Of a DNA stretch of 64,000 nucleotides, positions 17,742-24,995 are shown one piece after another. The position numbers and the translations under genes are program-made. Position 1 is the stretch's first letter. Every line of letters starts with the position of its first letter. Location of the stretch: contig JBCCKF010000006.1 in NCBI GenBank assembly GCA_039027435.1, positions 124,001 through 188,000 on the forward strand. Reading direction: 5' to 3'. Origin of the DNA: CALBPI01 sp039027435. Its GTDB lineage: Bacteria > Pseudomonadota > Gammaproteobacteria > Steroidobacterales > Woeseiaceae. The notes under the pieces are model-generated. The model did not search any database, was not told the DNA's origin, and saw only the letters and a program-made list of their open reading frames with translations.

Positions 17742-18137
17742 ATGCTGAGTCATGTAATGGTTGGTAGTAGTGATATTGAACGCACGAAAACATTTTATAA
17801 CGCGGTGCTTGGCGTGTTGGGTGCGGGCGAACCCTTTGTGAACGTCAACAGCACCGGTCAGATGCGTCTTTTCTATATGCACAACGGTTCAACGTTCAGC
17901 GTGTCGGAGCCGATCGATGGAGAGGCCCCCAGCGTAGCGAATGGTTCGACCATTGGATTCGTTTGTGAATCGCCGGAGCAGGTGAAGGAGTTCCATGATG
18001 TCGCGGTGGCTAACGGCGCGACCAGTATTGAGCAACCGCCGGGGCCAAGAGATGGATCGATGGGTGTCTTGCACCTTTGCTACTTTCTCGACCCGGACGG
18101 ACACAAAATCTGCGGTCTGCATCGTCCTTCCAAATAA
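17742..18137 (+). CDS. VOC-superfamily (glyoxalase-like) protein
   Basis: A 131-aa single-copy vicinal-oxygen-chelate fold: the N-terminal HVMVGSSDIERTKTFYNAVLG and C-terminal YFLDPDGHKICGLH are typical of glyoxalase/bleomycin-resistance proteins in the PA1353-like group. Two fold halves are implied in one chain, and it probably dimerises. AGGAG precedes the ATG at 17742 by 6 nt; a longer frame from 17547 is spurious. It is divergent from the ECF sigma/beta-lactamase operon. Substrate unknown. Confidence 0.8.
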   Translation: MLSHVMVGSSDIERTKTFYNAVLGVLGAGEPFVNVNSTGQMRLFYMHNGSTFSVSEPIDGEAPSVANGSTIGFVCESPEQVKEFHDVAVANGATSIEQPPGPRDGSMGVLHLCYFLDPDGHKICGLHRPSK

Positions 18138-18201
18138 CATCGAAATTGGGCGTAGCTATCGCGAGAGAAATCCGGCATGCTCCAACCTCCACGGGCAAAT
18201 T

Positions 18202-18214
18202 TAAGGAGGTGATC
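18202..18214 (+). promoter_or_regulatory. near-maximal Shine-Dalgarno sequence
   Basis: TAAGGAGGTGATC is a 13-nt uninterrupted complement to the 3' end of bacterial 16S rRNA, far longer than the 4-6 nt seen at other starts in this window. It ends 2 nt before the ATG of a 21-codon ORF; measured from the AGGAGG core the spacing is about 7 nt, which is optimal. Confidence 0.75.
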
Positions 18215-18216
18215 AC

Positions 18217-18282
18217 ATGTCGAGTGAGTATCAACTGGAGCAGAGTCTGCAAGCGTGTGTAGTTGAGGGCATGAACTTCTGA
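18217..18282 (+). CDS. 21-aa small ORF with exceptional ribosome-binding site
   Basis: ATG to TGA encodes a 21-residue peptide beginning MSSEYQLEQSLQ and ending VEGMNF, with one Cys and a net negative charge. There is no signal peptide or membrane helix. It is too short for homology judgement, but the 13-nt anti-SD match directly upstream and the hairpin plus intrinsic terminator 46 nt downstream define a self-contained transcript of about 150-200 nt. It may be a highly translated small protein, a leader peptide or a dual-function sRNA. Function unknown. Confidence 0.5.
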   Translation: MSSEYQLEQSLQACVVEGMNF

Positions 18283-18303
18283 TCATCCCCTGACTGAGTA
18301 CGT

Positions 18304-18318
18304 GGGCAGAAACTGCCC
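18304..18318 (+). repeat. short hairpin in 3' part of small transcript
   Basis: GGGCAG-AAA-CTGCCC forms a perfect 6-bp stem with a 3-nt loop, sitting between the 21-codon ORF and the terminator. The flanking GAGT and ACTC could extend it with an internal loop. It may stabilise the small RNA. Confidence 0.55.
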
Positions 18319-18327
18319 GACTCACGG

Positions 18328-18355
18328 AAGGCCGCGCATTGCGCGGCCTTTTTTT
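18328..18355 (+). terminator. Rho-independent terminator
   Basis: AAGGCCGCGC-ATT-GCGCGGCCTT is a perfect 10-bp GC-rich stem followed directly by seven T. It ends the transcript that carries the 21-codon ORF and separates it from the next lipoprotein gene. Confidence 0.92.
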
Positions 18356-18398
18356 ATGCCTGTTCAAGTGGTCGCAACGCTTGTCGCTAAACAAACCT

Positions 18399-18851
18399 AT
18401 GACAAGACTCAAGACCGCACTGGCGACTACGCTTTTTCTTGCGCTTGTTGGTTGCGCGACGAACCTTCCAGACTTTGTTGTGCGATCGAAGGTTGTCGAT
18501 ACCTGGATTGCCTATCGAGCCGATTCAGATTTGTCTCGAGTCTACGAAGTGCGAACGTTCCACGCCGACGGCACTGTCGAGGGTAGTCTGTCCGATCAGG
18601 TCCAAATCTATGGTGAGTACCATGAGGTATCTCGTCGACGCTATACCGGGCAATGGAAAATCGAGGGCGATATTCTGACCCTGTTTGGCTTGCTCTATCT
18701 GCCAAGCGATGCAACCGATGTGGTTCATCGCTACCGGATTCTTGCGATCGACGATCAGAAGGCGGTACTCGAAGACGCGAAAACTTGTGAGGTAGTCGTC
18801 CGCTATCGGCAGTCCGCGCAACAAACCGGTGCGCTTGCCGTCATGATGTAG
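18399..18851 (+). CDS. putative lipoprotein, hypothetical
   Basis: A 150-aa lipoprotein: MTRLKTALATTLFLALVGC ends in a lipobox with Cys19. The mature part looks like a small beta-barrel of the lipocalin-like type (VVDTWIAYR, YEVRTFHADGTVEGSL, RYTGQWKIEGDILTLF, KAVLEDAKTCEVVVRYR), seen in short bacterial proteins that bind or monitor small ligands. I chose the ATG at 18399; a longer frame begins inside the terminator. No strong ribosome-binding site is visible. Confidence 0.65.
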   Translation: MTRLKTALATTLFLALVGCATNLPDFVVRSKVVDTWIAYRADSDLSRVYEVRTFHADGTVEGSLSDQVQIYGEYHEVSRRRYTGQWKIEGDILTLFGLLYLPSDATDVVHRYRILAIDDQKAVLEDAKTCEVVVRYRQSAQQTGALAVMM

Positions 18852-18960
18852 CAGGAGGGCCGATACGATCTGATCATCCGTTCGGGGCGTTCAGGCGAAT
18901 TACACTAGTATCCAAAGTTCGTAATCGCGGCGACGCACCAGCGTGTATCCAGGAGTACCC

Positions 18961-19413
18961 ATGCTCGAATTCGGTATTGTTTTGACAACCCTCGCTTTGG
19001 CGGTTTGGGTTGGGTCGATCGTTTTTCAGACAGCTGTTGTCGCACCCAGTGTTTTCACGACGCTGGATATCGATGATGCCGGCAGGTTCCTGCGTGGTTT
19101 GTTCCCGAGGTTCTTCACCGCGGGAACGGTTTGTGGTGTCGTCATGCTGCTGGGGCTTGCGAGCATCTATTTTGCGGGGGCTTCCGATCGGAGGTTGCTC
19201 ACGCTCAGTGCAACCACCGGCCTGATGTTGATCTTGCAGATCGCGGCAGGGCGCATGGTACCGGCGATCAATGCGGCGCGTGATCAGGGCGAAGCTGGGA
19301 AGCGGCGTTTTGGACAGCTGCATGGCATCAACGTCGGCCTAACGGTGTTGGTGCTACTGCTGGGTCTGTTCCTGCTGGGCGGATTGGCACTGGCGGTGGT
19401 CGATGCAGCCTGA
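18961..19413 (+). CDS. DUF4149 membrane protein
   Basis: A 150-aa four-helix membrane protein: LEFGIVLTTLALAVWVGSIVFQTAVVAPSVF, then FFTAGTVCGVVMLLGLASIYF, LSATTGLMLILQIAAG and VGLTVLVLLLGLFLLGGLALAV. The VAPxVF and RFGQLHGIN segments are typical of DUF4149 (TMEM205-like) proteins of unknown function. AGGAG precedes the ATG at 18961. Its end overlaps ubiG by 11 nt, so the two are co-transcribed. Confidence 0.8.
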   Translation: MLEFGIVLTTLALAVWVGSIVFQTAVVAPSVFTTLDIDDAGRFLRGLFPRFFTAGTVCGVVMLLGLASIYFAGASDRRLLTLSATTGLMLILQIAAGRMVPAINAARDQGEAGKRRFGQLHGINVGLTVLVLLLGLFLLGGLALAVVDAA

Positions 19414-20140
19414 TCGTACCGTAGACCCTTACGAGGTCGAGCATTACACCCAACTCGCAGAGACGTGGTGGGATCCAACCGGGCCGTTCTGGCCTTTGCA
19501 TACCCTAAACGCACTTCGGGTGTCGTATATTCGTGAGCAACTTTGCTCACGATTTCAACTGGATGGAACCGATGCAACGCCTCTGAAGGGCCTCTCGGTG
19601 CTCGACGTCGGCTGCGGGGGAGGCATCCTTTCGGAGTCGATGGCAGAGTTGGGTGCCAAGGTGACCGGCATTGATATCGTCGAACGCAACATCGGTATCG
19701 CAAAACGTCATGCGTTCAGTAGTGGTATTGATATTGACTATCGTCAGCAGACCGCATCGGAGCTTGCCGATCAAGGTACGACATTCGACGTCGTCTTGAA
19801 CATGGAGGTCGTCGAGCATGTTGCCGATGTTGACGCCTTCATGAAGGACTGTTGTCGATTGGTCGGTGCGGGTGGCTCGATGTTTGTTGCGACGATCAAT
19901 CGAAACCCAATTGCGGGATTAGTAGCGATCTTTGGCGCGGAGTATGTGCTCCGATGGCTGCCGAAGGGGACGCACCGCTACCGTATGTTGCGCAAGCCCG
20001 AAGAGATCATCGAACCGTTGGAAACACACGGATTCGAGGTCGAGAAGCCGGTCGGGGTGCGAGTTAATCCATTCAATCGACGTATGTCGATCATCTCGTG
20101 GACGGGCGTAAACTATATGTTGCGCGCAGATCGTTGCTAG
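19403..20140 (+). CDS. ubiG: ubiquinone biosynthesis O-methyltransferase UbiG
   Basis: A 245-aa SAM-dependent methyltransferase that carries out both O-methylations in ubiquinone synthesis (2-polyprenyl-6-hydroxyphenol and 3-demethylubiquinol). The family signature WWDPTGPFWPLHTLNALRVSYI is near the N-terminus, followed by the SAM motif LDVGCGGGILSESMA, the acidic GIDIVERNI and VVLNMEVVEHV, and the C-terminal INRNPIAGL and THRYRMLRKPEE. Length is standard. It overlaps the DUF4149 gene and is convergent with the GGDEF gene, 3 bp away. Confidence 0.95.
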   Translation: MQPDRTVDPYEVEHYTQLAETWWDPTGPFWPLHTLNALRVSYIREQLCSRFQLDGTDATPLKGLSVLDVGCGGGILSESMAELGAKVTGIDIVERNIGIAKRHAFSSGIDIDYRQQTASELADQGTTFDVVLNMEVVEHVADVDAFMKDCCRLVGAGGSMFVATINRNPIAGLVAIFGAEYVLRWLPKGTHRYRMLRKPEEIIEPLETHGFEVEKPVGVRVNPFNRRMSIISWTGVNYMLRADRC

Positions 20141-20143
20141 ACG

Positions 20144-22276
20144 CTAGCTGGCTTCCCGCTCGGCAGGATAAGAACGTGTCGATTTCAGAAGACCGGAGGC
20201 AAGCGACTGACTGACCCACTGCCGCAAGGGGCGTGATGGTGTGGCAGGTTCGGTCAGATGAAAACCTGACCATCCGTTTCGGCCGGCTTGCTTCGCCGAA
20301 TACAGGGCAAGATCGGCGAGTTCCACCACGTCATGCCAAGCCAGCGCCTCTGGGGTCTCGCCCAGAAAAGGAAATGCTGCGAATCCGACAGAGCATGTGC
20401 AACGCAGGGCAGTGCCTGACTCGAGTACCATCCCCGTCGACTCAACGGCCGCTCTGAGCTTCTCTGCAATGATCGGCGCTGTCAGTCGGTCGATAAAGCG
20501 GGCGACAATCAGGAACTCTTCCCCACCCCACCGGATCACGAAGTCCTCGCCGCGAACTGTCGTTCTCAACGTCCTGCTTACCGACTTGAGCACGCGGTCT
20601 CCGGCGGCGTGACCGTATTCATCGTTGATGCTCTTGAAATGGTCGATATCCACAACGAAAAAGACGATATCGGCGGCTTCATTCGAAGCGACCGAGGTAC
20701 GATCCTGGCGTTGGTGCCAAAGTCGTGTGCTGCGGGCGATATCCGCCTCGATCCGATCCTCGAGAAAACGGCGATTCTCGAGGCCGGTTAACGCGTCGGT
20801 GAGGCTGGCTGCTTCCACCGCGTCGTAAGCATCGGTCAGTGCAATATTGCGCTCTTGTAGTGCTCGAGTCTTTGCAGCAACTTCCTCTTCCAGACGTCGA
20901 TTTTGCTTTTGTGCGACAAGGCGTCCGTAAAGCAGGAAGGACAGCGCGAACGCAACAATGAGGCCTAAGATCAGCGTGCGTTGCTGACTCGCCTCACGCT
21001 GCATGGAGAGTTCGTTGATCTGGTTGCGTTGTTCCGCGGCCTTGAGCAGATTCGCTTGCCGCTCGAATTCTACCTCGCCCTGGATGGCGGCCATCACAGA
21101 CACTCTCAACGTGTCCGAGAGATTATCCTTTAACTCGATCCGTCGGCGCATCGCGGCGAGCGCGGCGCCGGGCTCGCCTTTGGCCTCATATACCTTGATT
21201 TCTACATCGTAAAGGTCGAGTACCCGTTGCAGTGATTGTTGTTCGATCGCATCGTCAAGCGCTGCGTTCAGGTAATCGAGCGCGAGGTCAAAGTTGCCAC
21301 TTTCGAGTTCAATCGACGCCAGCCATTCTCGCACGCGGTTCGCAAGAATCGGCCAGGCACTGCGCTCGCAGAGCGCCAGAATTTCGAGCAACGCAACGCG
21401 TGCCGCTTCGCGATCGACTGTCAGACTCTGGAGTCGTGCGCGAGTCGACAATGCCCATTGGTAGTCCCGCGGTGTAGCGATACCAGCGAACAGTTCAACC
21501 GCGGCATCGATATGCCCCTTGGCCTCGTCAAATGATTTGGTCTCGAGATCGACCATCCCGAGTCGCAGATGGCTGTAAGCAATATTCCGCTTGTTACCCA
21601 AGCCGCGGTCTATCTCGAGTGCATCCTCATAGAACTTGTGTGCCTCATCGAACTCGTCGAGTGACTCATGAATCGAAGCCACGTTGAACAACCCATCCGC
21701 GACGCCTGTCTGGTCTTCGGTGAGGCGTGAGATAGCGAGCGACCGTTGGTGCCATTCGAGCGATTGTTCCAACTGCCCGAGAAATCGATAAACCACACCG
21801 TAGGTGTTGTAGACGCTGACCATACCGGTTTGGTCATTTACCGCCGTGAACTGTTCTGATGCGAGGCCAATGTATTCCAGAGCTTTCGTAAACTCCGCTC
21901 GATAGCGGTATACGCGCCCGAGTTGCAACAGGGAATTACCGCGGTCACTGGAAGGTGCGGTATTTGGGAGATTTTCCAGAGAAGCACGCAATATGGCTTC
22001 TGCGTCGTCGTATCGATTCTGGTCTATGTGGATGGTTCCGAGTTTCCGCTGGAGTCTCGATTTGCCTTCCGAGCGTAGGTTATTGGCCGGGTCATCCAGT
22101 GCGGTTCGGGCAAGCGACTCCGCATCGCTGAGTCGACCGGCCCCCTGAAGCTGGTCCACTTCGGCAATGATGTCGTCAAGCTCTGTAGCGGCGGCAACCG
22201 AGCCGCAGCACATCAGAATCAGGAAAATAACGTAATGGTTAAATCGACGCACGGGCGGATAATGGCATACGCCCAT
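20144..22276 (-). CDS. TPR-containing diguanylate cyclase (GGDEF)
   Basis: A 710-aa protein with a signal peptide (FLILMCCGSVAAA), a periplasmic array of tetratricopeptide repeats at about residues 35-400 (LGRVYRYRAEFTKALEYIG, TYGVVYRFLGQLEQSLEWHQR, NVASIHESLDEFDEAHKFYE), one transmembrane helix (LILGLIVAFALSFLLYGRLV), a coiled-coil linker and a C-terminal GGDEF domain. The active site reads GGEEF and an RxxD inhibitory site (RGED) lies five residues upstream, so it should make c-di-GMP under product inhibition. The start is uncertain: ATG at 22276 or GTG at 22252, neither with a clear ribosome-binding site. Confidence 0.9.
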   Translation of the reverse strand: MGVCHYPPVRRFNHYVIFLILMCCGSVAAATELDDIIAEVDQLQGAGRLSDAESLARTALDDPANNLRSEGKSRLQRKLGTIHIDQNRYDDAEAILRASLENLPNTAPSSDRGNSLLQLGRVYRYRAEFTKALEYIGLASEQFTAVNDQTGMVSVYNTYGVVYRFLGQLEQSLEWHQRSLAISRLTEDQTGVADGLFNVASIHESLDEFDEAHKFYEDALEIDRGLGNKRNIAYSHLRLGMVDLETKSFDEAKGHIDAAVELFAGIATPRDYQWALSTRARLQSLTVDREAARVALLEILALCERSAWPILANRVREWLASIELESGNFDLALDYLNAALDDAIEQQSLQRVLDLYDVEIKVYEAKGEPGAALAAMRRRIELKDNLSDTLRVSVMAAIQGEVEFERQANLLKAAEQRNQINELSMQREASQQRTLILGLIVAFALSFLLYGRLVAQKQNRRLEEEVAAKTRALQERNIALTDAYDAVEAASLTDALTGLENRRFLEDRIEADIARSTRLWHQRQDRTSVASNEAADIVFFVVDIDHFKSINDEYGHAAGDRVLKSVSRTLRTTVRGEDFVIRWGGEEFLIVARFIDRLTAPIIAEKLRAAVESTGMVLESGTALRCTCSVGFAAFPFLGETPEALAWHDVVELADLALYSAKQAGRNGWSGFHLTEPATPSRPLRQWVSQSLASGLLKSTRSYPAEREAS

Positions 22277-22371
22277 CCGGCTCGCTATGAACCGTTCTCA
22301 TTTCTGCGAGTTATGTCTTGTTTCGAAACCATCGCTCGACGACAGGTTCACAGGCAGCCCCAGGAGGCCAA

Positions 22372-22425
22372 ATGCGCGCCTTGGGCTTTACAGGAATATC
22401 AAATTCGATGAATATTGATTCGTAA
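22372..22425 (+). CDS. 17-aa upstream mini-ORF (leader peptide candidate)
   Basis: ATG to TAA encodes MRALGFTGISNSMNIDS. An AGGAGG sequence (22362-22367) lies 4 nt upstream, stronger than anything before the ATPase start. The mini-ORF is in the same frame as the ATPase gene, and its stop codon falls inside the inverted repeat, 25 nt before the ATPase ATG. It could couple translation, or be the relic of a longer N-terminus cut by a nonsense change. Confidence 0.4.
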   Translation: MRALGFTGISNSMNIDS

Positions 22426-22436
22426 ATATACGAATC
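22417..22436 (+). promoter_or_regulatory. AT-rich perfect inverted repeat before ATPase gene
   Basis: GATTCGTA-AATA-TACGAATC is a perfect 8-bp dyad with a 4-nt spacer, nested in a weaker outer dyad (TTCGAT at 22404-22409, ATCGAA at 22444-22449). It sits 13 nt before the ATPase ATG in a stretch much richer in A and T than its surroundings. It could be an operator or an RNA hairpin that masks the start. Confidence 0.55.
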
Positions 22437-22449
22437 GATAAGTATCGAA

Positions 22450-23598
22450 ATGTCAGACTTGATTAAAGACCTGTTTCCGCTAGGCGTGGCGACCGGGCCT
22501 GCGTTCTGTAACCGAGATGAAGAGCGGGGAGCAATGAAGCGCAACATACGCGCTGGCAGGCACACGTGGATCTGGGCGCGACGGAGAATTGGGAAGACCA
22601 GTCTGATCGAGCAGGTGTTGCTCGAGCTGTCTCGCGCCCGACCAGCGATCCAGGCCGCCAAATTGGACTGCAATATCGTTCACGACGCTGATTCACTGGA
22701 TCAGGCCCTACGTCGCTCAGTGGCCGACCTCGCCATTCGCATGGCACCCGGCGGCCGTATCAAGGTGCAGAACTTGTTGGGCAACTTTTTCGACCGTTTC
22801 CGTCCGGAGTTTCAGATTGGCACATCATTGTTCCAAATGCGGTTGAATCCGGTGGAGTCACCTGCAGTGAATATTGCGGATGTTCTGCTAGCGCTCGATG
22901 CGCTTGCCGTAGAGTTGGATCGACGTGCTGTTGTGGTTCTCGACGAGTTTCAGCAGGTGAGCAGGCTCACTCATGGTCGTAAAGATACGACGCTCGAAGG
23001 TGCAATTCGTCATGCGGTCGAGCGGGCCAAACGGATCACTTACATCTTCTCCGGGAGTGAGCGTTCTTTGCTAGCGGACATGTTCGAGAATGCGGATCGA
23101 CCCTTGTATCACCATAGTCGGAAGATGAGCCTCGGAAGAATCTCTGCGGAGCACTATCGTGGATTCCTTAACGAGGCAGCGCGTGCACGCTGGCAAAGAC
23201 CGCTGTCGGATGAGGCTGTTAATTTGATTCTCAAAAGATCGCAACGACAGCCGTTCTACGTCAACAGCCTTTGCGGCCGACTATGGGATGAACGACAACC
23301 CCCGACAACGTCAACCGTGGATCAGGCTTGGGCAGAAGTCGTCGAAGAGTCAACGCCGGTGGTGACCGAGCGTGTCGGCGGCCTCAGTGCAACGCAACGA
23401 GCGCTGTTAATCGGCATTGCAAATGCTGGGCGTGTTGAGCAGCCCACGAGTCAGGCATTCCTCGCCAGTATTCGCTTGTCCGCATCTACGGGCAGCAATG
23501 CGAAGGATGTACTGGAATCCCAGGACTTCATCCGCCCTGATCTCGAAGGTGGCTGGTTTATCGTCGATCCAGTGATGTACAGCTATCTGAAGCGCTGA
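22450..23598 (+). CDS. solo P-loop ATPase (archaeal ATPase/STAND-like)
   Basis: A 382-aa protein of the PF01637-type ATPase family. The start reads LFPLGVATGPAFCNRDEE, a typical opening. Walker A is ARRRIGKTS (the first Gly of GxxxxGKS/T is Ala), Walker B is AVVVLDEFQQV, and a sensor-like TYIFSGSERSLL follows. The C-terminus (about residues 290-382) resembles a winged helix (QRALLIGIANAGRVEQPTS, VLESQDFIRPDLEGGWFIVDPVM). Partner proteins of such solo ATPases are unknown; no nuclease, toxin or other effector adjoins. No ribosome-binding site is visible at this ATG, though a mini-ORF with one lies upstream. Confidence 0.75.
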   Translation: MSDLIKDLFPLGVATGPAFCNRDEERGAMKRNIRAGRHTWIWARRRIGKTSLIEQVLLELSRARPAIQAAKLDCNIVHDADSLDQALRRSVADLAIRMAPGGRIKVQNLLGNFFDRFRPEFQIGTSLFQMRLNPVESPAVNIADVLLALDALAVELDRRAVVVLDEFQQVSRLTHGRKDTTLEGAIRHAVERAKRITYIFSGSERSLLADMFENADRPLYHHSRKMSLGRISAEHYRGFLNEAARARWQRPLSDEAVNLILKRSQRQPFYVNSLCGRLWDERQPPTTSTVDQAWAEVVEESTPVVTERVGGLSATQRALLIGIANAGRVEQPTSQAFLASIRLSASTGSNAKDVLESQDFIRPDLEGGWFIVDPVMYSYLKR

Positions 23599-23605
23599 AG
23601 CGCTA

Positions 23606-24166
23606 TCAACTTGCGTTAGCAAACGTGCAGTACTGTTCCTTTTCGACGAGGTCCATCACGAAAGTCAGTTTCGCCATTCCGCTAATGATCGCCATCACCG
23701 TTCCGAGTTCGCAGATCTCGGCACTGGTGAAATGATCCTGCAGCGCCTTGATGCGTTCTTCGGTCAACAGCCCATCTGGGTTGGTCAGCGCCACTTGATC
23801 GGCGTAGTCCACAACCGAGCGTTCTTTGGGGGCGAGTGCCCCTGAATCCGGATTGTTCATAATGGCGTCAATCTCGGCATCGGTCAGGCCAGCCTCGGAC
23901 GCACCCGCGGTGTTTTGTTTGTTGCAAGTTTTGCAGCCATGCAGTGCGGATAGTCGCAAGCGAGCGATTTGCTTGAAGCGTTGATCGACAATCCCTTCGA
24001 AGAACAGGTTTTGGTAGAAGTCGCCCATGACGAATCTCAGTACATGGGGCGCGGTGGCGAACGCTTCGACAAAGGCCGGTTCTCCGGTTAGGCCGTTGAG
24101 CGTGTCCCAGGCGAGTGCGAACTCATCGGGCATTTGATCGTGTGGAATCCGTTCGAGTGTGCTCAT
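23606..24166 (-). CDS. carboxymuconolactone decarboxylase/AhpD-like protein
   Basis: A 186-aa helical protein of the CMD/AhpD family. The redox motif is present as HGCKTCNKQ near residue 78 (CxxC with the neighbouring His), so a peroxidase-type thiol reaction is more likely than decarboxylation. Downstream, AEICELGTVMAIISGMAKL is the usual second helix. AGGAGAAGACGATC precedes the ATG. It is 12 bp downstream of the SDR gene and shares its transcript. Confidence 0.85.
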   Translation of the reverse strand: MSTLERIPHDQMPDEFALAWDTLNGLTGEPAFVEAFATAPHVLRFVMGDFYQNLFFEGIVDQRFKQIARLRLSALHGCKTCNKQNTAGASEAGLTDAEIDAIMNNPDSGALAPKERSVVDYADQVALTNPDGLLTEERIKALQDHFTSAEICELGTVMAIISGMAKLTFVMDLVEKEQYCTFANAS

Positions 24167-24178
24167 GATCGTCTTCTC

Positions 24179-24922
24179 CTAGAACTGAACGATGGCACCG
24201 CCATCGACGTTGAGACCTAAACCGGATACGAACTGCGTCTCTTCGGCCGCGAGAAACAGTGCGGCGATAGCAACCTCACGCGCTTCTCCCAACCTGCCGA
24301 TCGGGGCCTTCTGCTCCCAGTACGCCTTGAAGTCAGGGTCGTCCATGAAAGGCTGTGACAGTTTGGTGATGATCGATCCTGGCTGCAGGTAGTTGACCGT
24401 GATGCCATGCTTTCCAAGGTCGACCGCCATACCTTTGGTCAGCCCGGCGACCGCATGTTTTGACGTGCCATAGATGGCCAGTCCGGGTCCGGCGACATCT
24501 GACATGATCGAACCAAGATTTATGACGCGTCCTCGGCCGCTGGCCTTTAGCATCGGCACCGCTTCGCGGGTGAGACGGAACACGGCGCGCACGTTGACCC
24601 CCATGATTTGATCCCACTGCTCGTCAGTGAGCGTATCGAATTCGCCAGCGATGACGATCCCCGCATTGTTGACAAGAATGTCCAGACCTCCGAGCGCGGA
24701 CTCAGCCGTCTCGAGAATGGTCGTCTGCGTCGCGTCATCGGCGATGTCGCCAACAACGGTTTTCACATCGGGTGTGTCGGCAAACGCAGCATCGAGCTCG
24801 TCGCTGTTGATATCGGTGGCGACGATCTTCGCCCCGCGCTCAAGGTAGAGCTCAGCAATCGCTTTGCCGATGCCGTTTGCCGCGCCCGTAATGACGGCAC
24901 GTTTGCCGGTCAGATCAAACAT
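24179..24922 (-). CDS. SDR-family NAD(P)-dependent oxidoreductase
   Basis: A 247-aa classical short-chain dehydrogenase/reductase: cofactor loop TGAANGIG, NNAG near residue 83, and catalytic Ser...Tyr-x3-Lys seen as NLGSIMSD and YGTSK. The acidic ATDIN after the second strand favours NAD over NADP. The C-terminus GLNVDGGAIVQF is typical. It lies directly downstream of the TonB receptor terminator, whose T-tract abuts this gene's GGAG site, so it may depend on read-through. The substrate, a secondary alcohol or ketone, is unknown. Confidence 0.9.
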   Translation of the reverse strand: MFDLTGKRAVITGAANGIGKAIAELYLERGAKIVATDINSDELDAAFADTPDVKTVVGDIADDATQTTILETAESALGGLDILVNNAGIVIAGEFDTLTDEQWDQIMGVNVRAVFRLTREAVPMLKASGRGRVINLGSIMSDVAGPGLAIYGTSKHAVAGLTKGMAVDLGKHGITVNYLQPGSIITKLSQPFMDDPDFKAYWEQKAPIGRLGEAREVAIAALFLAAEETQFVSGLGLNVDGGAIVQF

Positions 24923-24934
24923 TGAATAGTCTCC

Positions 24935-24971
24935 AAAAAAAACGGCGCACCCTCATTTCGAAGGTGCGCCG
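24935..24971 (-). terminator. Rho-independent terminator between TonB receptor and SDR genes
   Basis: On the minus strand CGGCGCACCTT-CGAAATG-AGGGTGCGCCG forms an 11-bp stem (one G-T pair) followed by eight T. The T-tract ends 12 nt before the SDR start and touches its GGAG ribosome-binding site. Confidence 0.9.
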
Positions 24972-24995
24972 ATACTGACGGTGAACTTCGGCGGT

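Noticed and set aside
22450..23598. Solo ATPase as an anti-phage defence system
   Set aside because: No effector, nuclease, toxin or mobile-element neighbour is present, and core genes such as ubiG adjoin; family members of unknown role are common outside defence islands.
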